Part shown: positions 1-5,021 of the stretch, piece after piece
Position numbering within the stretch: position 1 is the first letter of the stretch
Layout: each line of letters starts with the position of its first letter
NCBI GenBank assembly: GCA_027451265.1
Contig: DAIDJT010000137.1
Span: 1 to 7,101, forward strand
Reading direction: 5' to 3'
DNA: 7,101 nt
DNA from: Bacteroidales bacterium
Lineage (GTDB): Bacteria > Bacteroidota > Bacteroidia > Bacteroidales > VadinHA17
Translations under genes and position numbers: made by a program
The notes under the pieces: model-generated
What the model saw: the letters and a program-made list of their open reading frames with translations, nothing else
What the model was told of the DNA's origin: nothing
The model's database searches: none

Positions 1-77
1 GGAAGGAGACCGGTAAGAAGGTTCGGGCTTCCCTGGGCCGGAGCTGCCTGTAAATAGATTGATGCTAATGTTGTCAT
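1..77 (-). CDS. yajC: YajC, preprotein translocase accessory subunit (N-terminal fragment)
   Basis: This is the first 25 codons of a gene that runs off the left edge. It begins at an ATG (bases 77-75) and reads MTTLASIYLQAAPAQGSPNL followed by LTGLL. A short hydrophobic start, then LQAAPAQG, then the beginning of a second hydrophobic stretch is the usual look of Bacteroidota YajC, a small single-span inner-membrane protein that associates with SecDF-YidC at the Sec translocon. The start lies 46 bp after the stop of the DUF1573 gene on the same strand, matching the nusB-DUF1573-yajC order I know from Bacteroidota. No Shine-Dalgarno is visible; the leader is A/C-rich. Most of the protein, including the full membrane helix, is outside the window, so the call rests on a short match plus context. 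Confidence 0.72.
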   Translation of the reverse strand, partial: MTTLASIYLQAAPAQGSPNLLTGLL

Positions 78-123
78 GTGTGTTGTCTGTGTTTGATGTT
101 ATTTGAATTGATTTATAAAATTC

Positions 124-564
124 TCATTTACTGCCATTCTTTGTTACATCGGCAATTATACGCAAAATAACTAAATTATTCTCTGCATTTGACTGTACTA
201 CAACAGTCTTTGTCTGCATGCCCTCCCTGCCCGAGGTATCAAAGATCACCTCAATTGTGCCTGAACCGCCCGGAGGAACAGGCTTTTTATCATACTTCGG
301 CACTGTGCAGCCACAGCTTGCGGTAGCCGAGGCTATCACGAGGTCAGCATCACCGGTGTTGGTATAGGAGAAAATGCATCCTATCTTCTCACCAGCCTCA
401 ACCTTGCCGAAGTTATGTTCAGGGCTGCTGAAAGTAAGCACTGCCGTGCCTGTGGTATCGGTAGCTGCGTTTCTTTGCGCCCCGGAACTGTTTCTTCCGC
501 AGGAGCCTGTCAGCACCCCTGCAGCCACGACACCCGTCATCAGATATGTCATAATTTTTTTCAT
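124..564 (-). CDS. DUF1573 family lipoprotein
   Basis: A 146-residue exported protein of the DUF1573 family, common in Bacteroidota; its molecular role is not established. Residues 1-21 form a signal peptide with a Lys-Lys start and hydrophobic core ending LTGSC, so Cys22 is the likely lipidation site, although Thr rather than Leu at -3 makes the lipobox imperfect. The mature part is one immunoglobulin-like beta domain (about 41-141). Family hallmarks are visible: HNFGKVEAGE (50-59), a FSYTNTGDADLVI stretch (65-77), the CGCT motif (84-87), a PPGGSGTIEVIFDTSG stretch (97-112) and VQSN (123-126). The ATG at 564 is chosen because a strong AGGAGG lies 7 nt upstream. The gene starts 11 bp after the nusB stop and precedes yajC, so it is surely cotranscribed. 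Periplasmic or membrane-anchored location is inferred. Confidence 0.92.
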   Translation of the reverse strand: MKKIMTYLMTGVVAAGVLTGSCGRNSSGAQRNAATDTTGTAVLTFSSPEHNFGKVEAGEKIGCIFSYTNTGDADLVIASATASCGCTVPKYDKKPVPPGGSGTIEVIFDTSGREGMQTKTVVVQSNAENNLVILRIIADVTKNGSK

Positions 565-571
565 GCCGTTT

Positions 572-577
572 CCTCCT
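572..577 (-). promoter_or_regulatory. Strong Shine-Dalgarno overlapping the nusB stop codon
   Basis: On the minus strand the sequence reads TAGGAGG. The nusB stop TAG (578-576) shares its last two bases with a perfect AGGAGG, which sits 7 nt before the ATG of the DUF1573 gene. This fixes that start over the in-frame Met at codon 5. Strong Shine-Dalgarno sites are uncommon in Bacteroidota, and here the geometry suggests translational coupling or reinitiation between nusB and the lipoprotein gene. Confidence 0.8.
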
Positions 578-1595
578 ATTCGCCGATGAGCCCTCTCCCG
601 GCCTTGTTCATTGTGCCGCTGGCCCTCATCTCCTTAACGATTTTGTCAAGGATCCCGTTCACAAAAGTACTGCTTTTGGCAGTGCTGTACTCTTTTGCAA
701 TTTCAATATATTCATTGAGGGTCACTTTTACAGGCACCTCGGGGAACTCTTCCAGCTCAGTTATGGCGAGCTGCATTACCAGTTTATCCATCAGGGCAAT
801 CCTCTCTACCTCCCAGTTGGTTGTATGGGCGTCAATAAGGGCACTGTTCTTCTCACTGTTGAGAATTGACTTCCGGAGCAGAATCCTGACATACTTCTCA
901 TCTTCATCGTTTGTGAAGAGAGGTGGCAATTGTATGGCATTGCCCTCATCATGATCCTTGAACCTGCCCAGGGTATTGCGTAGCATGGAAGCCACAAAAG
1001 GGAGATCATCATTCCAGTAAACAGACTGCTCCTCGAGGCTTGCAGCGAGGTCTTCCGATGCCGGGAAAAACTTCGTCACCACGTCCCTGATGAAACGATG
1101 GTCAGTCTTGTAGTTGTTTTCGGGAGAATTCATGTAGGCATTGTAACCATCCCAACGGGTCATTTCATTGAAAATGATTTTCACGACCTCCGGCTGTTCA
1201 TTCCACGACAGACCTTTTGTTGAAAGCCATCTGCCCAGTGCCTTCATGCTGTTCAGCTTGTCCTTGCGTGTCCAGAGTGCAGGCATGGCTTCGGTGTAAT
1301 GGCGGAGCTGCTCATTTTTCCGCAGCTGCGAAATAACCCTGTTCTCCGAAAACCGGGTATTTGGATTAAGATCTTCAGGTCCGGGAATCTTCTTTCGAGC
1401 TGAAAGCACCACCTTCTCCCGCGCCAGGTCGGAAAGGGAGATGAGCAGAAGCAGGAGATAATGATACAGATCGTAACTCTTCCTGATGCTTAACATGAGC
1501 TCCTGTTCCGCAGTTTCGAGATCAACCGTCTCCTTCCTGTTACAGGCATATAGCACTGCGAGCGCCTTGATCCTGAGTTGTCTTCTGCTTATCAC
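576..1595 (-). CDS. nusB: Transcription antitermination protein NusB, long Bacteroidota form
   Basis: NusB binds boxA RNA with ribosomal protein S10 (NusE) and keeps RNA polymerase processive on rRNA operons. Here the protein is 339 residues, against about 140 in E. coli. The first NusB helix is at the N-terminus (RRQLRIKALAVLYACNRK, 4-21) and the classical second half is at 261-323 (MDKLVMQLAITELEEFP, then VPVKVTLNEYIEIAKEYS, then FVNGILDKIVKE). Roughly residues 60-235 are therefore an insertion between them, mostly helical and charged, typical of Bacteroidota NusB. The start is GTG (1595-1593): an in-frame TAA lies directly before it, and the next in-frame ATG is past residue 30, which would delete the first helix. 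The gene heads an operon with DUF1573 and yajC. A -7-like promoter element lies 23 bp upstream. Confidence 0.95.
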   Translation of the reverse strand: MISRRQLRIKALAVLYACNRKETVDLETAEQELMLSIRKSYDLYHYLLLLLISLSDLAREKVVLSARKKIPGPEDLNPNTRFSENRVISQLRKNEQLRHYTEAMPALWTRKDKLNSMKALGRWLSTKGLSWNEQPEVVKIIFNEMTRWDGYNAYMNSPENNYKTDHRFIRDVVTKFFPASEDLAASLEEQSVYWNDDLPFVASMLRNTLGRFKDHDEGNAIQLPPLFTNDEDEKYVRILLRKSILNSEKNSALIDAHTTNWEVERIALMDKLVMQLAITELEEFPEVPVKVTLNEYIEIAKEYSTAKSSTFVNGILDKIVKEMRASGTMNKAGRGLIGE

Positions 1596-1618
1596 TTAAA
1601 GAACTTTTTTTCAGGCAG

Positions 1619-1626
1619 CAAAGTTA
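1619..1626 (-). promoter_or_regulatory. Putative nusB operon promoter, -7 element
   Basis: The minus strand reads TAACTTTG, an exact match to the Bacteroidota -7 consensus TAnnTTTG, 23 bp before the nusB GTG start. No TTTG at the usual -33 distance is visible; the nearest is 31 bp away at 1658-1661. The call rests on the -7 match and position only. Confidence 0.45.
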
Positions 1627-1687
1627 AATAATTCAGCATAGTCTGATACCGTGCAGCCAAAAAAGTCTTACAATTTGGCCGCCTCAC

Positions 1688-1717
1688 TTTGAGATGAAAA
1701 AATTATTGTTACATTTG
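1688..1717 (+). promoter_or_regulatory. Bacteroidota-type promoter for the PUR-domain gene
   Basis: TTTG (1688-1691) and TACATTTG (1710-1717) exactly match the -33 TTTG and -7 TAnnTTTG consensus elements of the primary sigma factor of Bacteroidota, with 18 bp between them. Transcription would start near 1722-1726, about 35 nt before the ATG at 1758. This is the best promoter match in the window. Together with the nusB -7 element it makes the 162-bp gap (1596-1757) a divergent promoter region; nothing else is recognisable there. Confidence 0.65.
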
Positions 1718-1757
1718 AACATCCTAACCGATTGAAACCCTAAAACATTCGCTACTG

Positions 1758-2147
1758 ATGGAAGACGAAAAAGGAAGAATTGAAGGTCAGAATGAGAGAA
1801 GTGAAAAAGAGGAGGTATTTACAAAAGTTGTCAGGGCGGGCAAGAGAACTTACTTTTTTGACGTGAAGTCAACGCGCCATGAGGATCTTTACCTTACTAT
1901 TACCGAAAGCAAGAAGAGGCCGGGGAAAGAGGGCAAGATGTTTTACGAGAAGCACAAGATCTTTCTCTATAAGGAAGATTTTGAGAAGTTCACCGAAGGG
2001 CTTCGTGAAGCCATAACCTTTGCCGGCAACGGCACTGCAGCCCACACCACCGTTGCAACCGTGACTGCGGAACCTGAGGAAGAAGTAGCAGAGGTGTCTG
2101 CAACAGATTTCTCGGATGTCGATTTTGACGAACTGGGCACACGCTGA
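1758..2147 (+). CDS. DUF3276 PUR-domain nucleic-acid-binding protein
   Basis: A 129-residue protein of the DUF3276 family, the bacterial relatives of eukaryotic Pur-alpha. Family knowledge: the PUR repeat is a beta-sheet-helix fold that binds single-stranded DNA/RNA, and the Borrelia homologue BpuR is a nucleic-acid-binding regulator. Visible here are a charged N-terminal lead (1-17), one PUR repeat (about 18-90: EEVFTKVVRAGKRTYFFDVK, then DLYLTITESKKR, then the strand-helix KHKIFLYKEDFEKFTEGLREAI), a Thr/Ala-rich linker (91-104) and an acidic tail (105-125). A single repeat implies a dimer forms the full fold. The ATG at 1758 has no Shine-Dalgarno but follows a good promoter. The gene diverges from nusB and sits 36 bp upstream of the DUF456 gene, probably in one transcript. 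The target in this organism is unknown. Confidence 0.9.
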   Translation: MEDEKGRIEGQNERSEKEEVFTKVVRAGKRTYFFDVKSTRHEDLYLTITESKKRPGKEGKMFYEKHKIFLYKEDFEKFTEGLREAITFAGNGTAAHTTVATVTAEPEEEVAEVSATDFSDVDFDELGTR

Positions 2148-2183
2148 CAGCGCCGTTTCTGATATACTGTAACCCACCCGCGA

Positions 2184-2660
2184 ATGGAATATTTATTGCT
2201 GGCACTGGCCATCATTCTCATGATTCTTGGCATTGCAGGATGCCTTCTTCCGGTATTGCCAGGCCCGCCGCTGACATACCTCGGGCTGGTGGTACTTCAT
2301 TTCACCAGGTTTGCTGATATTGGCAAAAACATCTTCATAATAATGGGCATCGTGGCCGTGGTGGTAACGGTGATAGACTACGTGGTGCCCATCTGGGGAA
2401 CCAAACAGTTCGGAGGATCCAAATACGGCATGCGTGGAGCAACCGTCGGACTTATAATAGGACTGTTCCTGGGGCCCCTGGGGATAATTATCGGCCCTTT
2501 CATTGGCGCAGTGGTGGGAGAACTGATCTTCAAGGATGACATCAGGTACGCCATGAAAGCCGGATTCGGGAGCCTGCTGGGCTTCCTCACGGGCGTTGGC
2601 CTCAAACTTGCCGCAGCGCTGCTGATGACATTCTATTTCATCAGGGCCCTGATAGTGTAG
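2184..2660 (+). CDS. DUF456 family integral membrane protein
   Basis: A 158-residue, very hydrophobic protein matching DUF456, a family of small bacterial membrane proteins of unknown function. Hydrophobic segments lie at about 3-23, 27-42, 49-71, 85-116 (a Gly-rich hairpin containing GLFLGPLGIIIGPFIGAVVGEL) and 126-156. The LPVLPGPPLTYLG stretch (22-34) and the Gly-rich hairpin followed by GEL are the family signatures I recognise. Length is normal for the family, and there is no signal peptide or soluble domain. The start is the only reasonable ATG, because the first membrane segment begins immediately after it. It is 36 bp behind the PUR-domain gene with no promoter match in between, so cotranscription is likely, but a functional link is not shown. 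The stop directly abuts the 7-nt repeat array. Confidence 0.88.
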   Translation: MEYLLLALAIILMILGIAGCLLPVLPGPPLTYLGLVVLHFTRFADIGKNIFIIMGIVAVVVTVIDYVVPIWGTKQFGGSKYGMRGATVGLIIGLFLGPLGIIIGPFIGAVVGELIFKDDIRYAMKAGFGSLLGFLTGVGLKLAAALLMTFYFIRALIV

Positions 2661-2695
2661 ATTTGCGATTTGGGATTTGGGAATTGGGAATTGCG
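2661..2695 (+). repeat. Degenerate 7-nt tandem array (A[AT]TTG[GC]G, five units)
   Basis: Five contiguous heptamers start on the base after the DUF456 stop: ATTTGCG, ATTTGGG, ATTTGGG, AATTGGG, AATTGCG, with a broken sixth unit (AACTT). Read on the minus strand these are CGCAAAT/CCCAAAT/CGCAATT, the same family as the array at 3816-3897, which lies in the opposite orientation on the other side of the OTC gene. The function is unknown. Confidence 0.85.
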
Positions 2696-2709
2696 AACTT
2701 AATTTTCCC

Positions 2710-2760
2710 GGACCGCAGGACCGCAAGACCTTCAGACCTCAGACCTTCAGACCTCAGACC
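2710..2760 (+). repeat. Short tandem repeats (GGACCGCA x2, then AGACCTTC/AGACCTC)
   Basis: Two perfect GGACCGCA units (2710-2725) are followed by AGACCTTC, AGACCTC, AGACCTTC, AGACCTC and AGACC (2726-2760), equivalent to a 15-nt unit present twice plus a partial copy. The array fills the rest of the convergent gap between the DUF456 and OTC stops. I see no stem-loop with a T-tract, so this gap holds no recognisable intrinsic terminator. Confidence 0.85.
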
Positions 2761-2762
2761 AC

Positions 2763-3764
2763 CTACTGACCCAGTGTGGCCACCATCACCGCCTTGATCG
2801 TATGCATGCGATTCTCGGCCTCATCAAATACAATTGAGTGACGTGATTCAAATACCTCTTCCGTGACCTCCATACCGTCAAGCCCGTACTTTTTGTAGAT
2901 CTCCTCACCCATTTTCGTCTCCCTGTTATGGAAGGCCGGAAGGCAATGAAGGAACTTCACATTTGGGTTACCGGTCAGCTTTAAAACCTCACTGTTGACC
3001 TGGTATGGCTTAAGCAGGCGTATCCTCTCCTCCCAGACCGAGTCAGGTTCTCCCATTGATACCCATACGTCAGTATAAAGGAAATCAACTCCCTTTACAG
3101 CCTCGGCCACATTTTCGGTAAGGGTTATCTTCGCTCCTGTCTCAGCAGCAATATCGCGGCATTTCTTCACAAGGTCATCAGCCGGCTGGCATGCCTTCGG
3201 TGCTGCCGCACGGAAATCCATACCCATCTTGGCAGCCCCCACCATCAGCGAATTGCCCATGTTGTTACGGGCATCACCAAGATAACAGAAGCTGATCCTG
3301 TTCAATGGCCTGTCACAGTGCTCCATCATCGTCATGAAATCAGCAAGTATCTGTGTGGGGTGAAACTCGGTAGTGAGCCCGTTCCATACCGGGACACCTG
3401 CATATGCTGCCAGTTCCTCGACTATGTCCTGACCGTAACCTCGGTATTCAATGCCGTCATACATCCGTCCCAGAACCCTGGCGGTGTCCTTCATTGACTC
3501 CTTGTGACCAATCTGTGATCCGGAAGGGCCCAGGTAGGTGACGTGTGCACCCTGGTCAAATGCCGCCACCTCGAAGGCACAACGGGTACGGGTTGAGGTT
3601 TTTTCAAATATGAGCGCTATGTTCTTTCCCTTAAGTCTCGGCTGTTCAGTCCCTGCATATTTTGCCTTCTTAAGGTCAAAGGAAAGATCGAGGAGAAACT
3701 TTATCTCTTCCGGGGTAAAGTCAAGCAGCTTGAGAAAGCTGCGGTTCCGTAAGTTGTAAGCCAT
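2763..3764 (-). CDS. argF: Ornithine carbamoyltransferase (probably catabolic)
   Basis: Catalyses carbamoyl phosphate + ornithine to citrulline + phosphate, reversibly; cytoplasmic. The 333-residue length fits the E. coli ArgI / catabolic ArcB class. All key motifs are intact: the carbamoyl-phosphate loop STRTR (57-61), HPTQ (135-138), the ornithine-binding DVWVSMGE (232-239, which separates OTC from putrescine or acylornithine transcarbamylases) and the catalytic HCLPA (273-277). The ATG at 3764 has an A-rich leader and no Shine-Dalgarno or promoter match. It lies 139 bp downstream of arcC on the same strand, so it is probably cotranscribed with it. Pairing with carbamate kinase favours the catabolic direction (phosphorolysis of citrulline), so arcB would be an equally fair symbol; no arginine deiminase gene is in the window. 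Short 7-nt repeat arrays border the gene on both sides. Confidence 0.95.
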   Translation of the reverse strand: MAYNLRNRSFLKLLDFTPEEIKFLLDLSFDLKKAKYAGTEQPRLKGKNIALIFEKTSTRTRCAFEVAAFDQGAHVTYLGPSGSQIGHKESMKDTARVLGRMYDGIEYRGYGQDIVEELAAYAGVPVWNGLTTEFHPTQILADFMTMMEHCDRPLNRISFCYLGDARNNMGNSLMVGAAKMGMDFRAAAPKACQPADDLVKKCRDIAAETGAKITLTENVAEAVKGVDFLYTDVWVSMGEPDSVWEERIRLLKPYQVNSEVLKLTGNPNVKFLHCLPAFHNRETKMGEEIYKKYGLDGMEVTEEVFESRHSIVFDEAENRMHTIKAVMVATLGQ

Positions 3765-3815
3765 GATATGTTTGTTTTTTGGGTTTTAAAAAATCTTTAC
3801 GCTCCACTTGTAATA

Positions 3816-3897
3816 TCGGCAATCGCAATTCACTATTCAACTTTCAGATCGCAATTCGGAACTCGCAACTCGCAATTCGCAAATCGCACTTCGCAAA
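3816..3897 (+). repeat. Degenerate 7-nt tandem array (TCGCAAN, about 11 units)
   Basis: Seven contiguous heptamers at 3849-3897 read TCGCAAT, TCGGAAC, TCGCAAC, TCGCAAT, TCGCAAA, TCGCACT, TCGCAAA. Before them are four more decayed units in 7-nt phase (TCGGCAA, TCGCAAT, TCACTAT, TCAACTT; 3816-3843) and a 5-nt interruption. The array occupies most of the 139-bp spacer between arcC and the OTC gene and ends 6 bases from the arcC stop. It is the inverted counterpart of the array at 2661-2695. The period is not a multiple of three and no ORF runs through it. Confidence 0.88.
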
Positions 3898-3903
3898 TCC
3901 CTG

Positions 3904-4860
3904 CTAATCATACTCCATCGTAATCTTGGTCCCATACCTCCTGTCTTCCAGCTTGAAAGCCTCGGTGATTACGCTCTTGCTCCCTCCTCCCTTTACGAAG
4001 TTAAGACATGCCTCAATCTTGGGTGCCATGCTGCCCCTGGCAAACTGCCCGTCATTGAGGTATTTCAGCGTGTCATTGTAATCAAGGAACTCCTTGATTT
4101 CCTGGTCAGGCTGCTTATAGTTGATATATACATAAGGGACATCCGTCAGAATATAAAACTCGTCGGCCCCTATCGTTGATGCCAGCAATGATGATGCAAG
4201 ATCCTTGTCAATGACTGCCTCGGCAGGTCTGACGTCATTCTTTTCGTCAAAGTACACCGGCACTCCGCCTCCGCCTGCTGCAATGACAATATTGCCGCGA
4301 AGAGCCAACTCACGGATCAGATCATGGTTCATGATGCTCTTCGGCTTCGGTGAAGGCACTACCCGGCGGAATCCGCCCTGGGCCTTTACCTCCTCCCTGA
4401 ATACCCATCCTTTCGCCTTGGCAAGCTCATCAGCCTGTTCCCCGGTGTATATCTTTCCCACCCTCTTCTGCGGATCAGTGAAGGCCGGGTCTTCCTTGTC
4501 AACCACGACAGTTGTGATAAGGCAAACCACGTTCTTGTCAATACCGTGCTTGTTCAGCACATTCTTAAACATCCTCTCTATCATATACCCGATCCCCCCC
4601 TGGGAGTCGGCAACACATATGTCAATAGGCATCTGAGCTATTCCGTACAACTGCTCCCCTGCATCATTCCGCATGAGGATATTCCCCACCTGCGGCCCGT
4701 TTCCGTGTGTTATAACCAGATCATATCCTTCCCTCAGGAGAAAAACAAGATTCTCAAGCGTATCTGTGGTATTCTGCTCCTGCTCTTCTATGGTTCCTAT
4801 CTGATCACCCCTGAGAAGCGCATTGCCCCCCAGGGCTATAACTGCCAGCTTTTTACTCAT
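3904..4860 (-). CDS. arcC: Carbamate kinase
   Basis: Transfers phosphate from carbamoyl phosphate to ADP, giving ATP, CO2 and ammonia; the last, energy-yielding step of arginine/citrulline fermentation. The 318-residue length is normal. It belongs to the amino-acid-kinase fold and the motifs are complete: ALGGNALL (9-16), THGNGPQVG (51-59), the Gly-rich AAGGGGVPV (194-202), DKDLASSLLA (218-227), LTDVPYVYINY (238-248) and GSMAPKIEA (276-284). The ATG at 4860 is preceded by GGGAG (4867-4871) with a 6-nt spacing, a reasonable ribosome site. It is the first gene of a two-gene minus-strand unit with the OTC gene downstream. A -7 promoter match lies 24 bp upstream, and two adjacent palindromes lie about 85-110 bp upstream and could be operators. 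Confidence 0.96.
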   Translation of the reverse strand: MSKKLAVIALGGNALLRGDQIGTIEEQEQNTTDTLENLVFLLREGYDLVITHGNGPQVGNILMRNDAGEQLYGIAQMPIDICVADSQGGIGYMIERMFKNVLNKHGIDKNVVCLITTVVVDKEDPAFTDPQKRVGKIYTGEQADELAKAKGWVFREEVKAQGGFRRVVPSPKPKSIMNHDLIRELALRGNIVIAAGGGGVPVYFDEKNDVRPAEAVIDKDLASSLLASTIGADEFYILTDVPYVYINYKQPDQEIKEFLDYNDTLKYLNDGQFARGSMAPKIEACLNFVKGGGSKSVITEAFKLEDRRYGTKITMEYD

Positions 4861-4884
4861 ATATGACTCCCGAATTTAAGGTAA

Positions 4885-4892
4885 CAAAGCTA
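4885..4892 (-). promoter_or_regulatory. Putative arcC promoter, -7 element
   Basis: The minus strand reads TAGCTTTG, matching TAnnTTTG exactly, 24 bp before the arcC ATG. The nearest TTTG (4919-4922) is 26 bp further upstream, longer than the usual -33/-7 spacing, so the -33 part is uncertain. The placement mirrors the nusB element (23 bp from its start). Confidence 0.45.
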
Positions 4893-4943
4893 AAATTTTA
4901 AATGAAATTAAAACATGGCAAATATTATTCCCTCCCATTCTGA

Positions 4944-4972
4944 GTTATTATAATAACCCGCGGCCGGCCGCG
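4944..4972. promoter_or_regulatory. Two abutting perfect 14-bp palindromes, possible operator
   Basis: GTTATTATAATAAC (4944-4957) and CGCGGCCGGCCGCG (4959-4972) are each perfect inverted repeats without a spacer, separated by a single C. The first is A/T except for its end bases; the second is entirely G/C. They sit in the 161-bp divergent gap (4861-5021) between arcC and the lipoprotein gene, immediately upstream of the putative -33 of the latter. The symmetry suggests binding by dimeric regulators, but neither matches a site I can name with confidence. There is no T-tract beside the G/C palindrome, and neither flanking gene ends here, which argues against a terminator. Confidence 0.55.
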
Positions 4973-4976
4973 ACGG

Positions 4977-5004
4977 TTGAATTTTGCATATTTTACTACA
5001 TTTA
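4977..5004 (+). promoter_or_regulatory. Weak promoter candidate for the lipoprotein gene
   Basis: TTG (4977-4979) and TACATTTA (4997-5004; one mismatch to TAnnTTTG) are 17 bp apart, which would start transcription near 5010, about a dozen bases before the GTG start. The TTG begins 4 bases after the G/C palindrome, so anything bound to the palindrome would touch polymerase. The match is imperfect. Confidence 0.35.
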
Positions 5005-5021
5005 CAGCCAAATAGCGCAGC

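Noticed and set aside
415..954. Plus-strand open frame across the DUF1573/nusB junction
   Set aside because: It overlaps two well-supported genes on the other strand and matches nothing I recognise; Cys/Ser-rich shadow translation.
2672..2688. Possible G-quadruplex in the GGG-containing heptamers
   Set aside because: Only three GGG runs occur at 7-nt spacing; the neighbouring units carry GCG instead, so a standard four-run quadruplex cannot form.
2193..2726. Long open frame on the minus strand opposite the DUF456 gene
   Set aside because: It is antisense to a recognisable membrane protein, has low-complexity His/Gln/Pro-rich composition and runs into the repeat array; a shadow of the real gene.
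2763..3764. Putrescine carbamoyltransferase or acylornithine transcarbamylase
   Set aside because: The DVWVSMGE motif at residues 232-239 is the ornithine-specific SMG signature, and HPTQ and HCLPA fit OTC.
3816..3897. CRISPR-like array
   Set aside because: Units are 7 nt, contiguous and degenerate, with no spacers and no cas genes nearby.
4944..4957. Fur/PerR-type box or ArgR box
   Set aside because: The A/T palindrome has a loosely similar composition, but the sequence does not match either consensus well enough to name a regulator.
4959..4972. Intrinsic terminator at the G/C palindrome
   Set aside because: There is no loop and no adjacent T-tract, and both flanking genes start rather than end at this gap.
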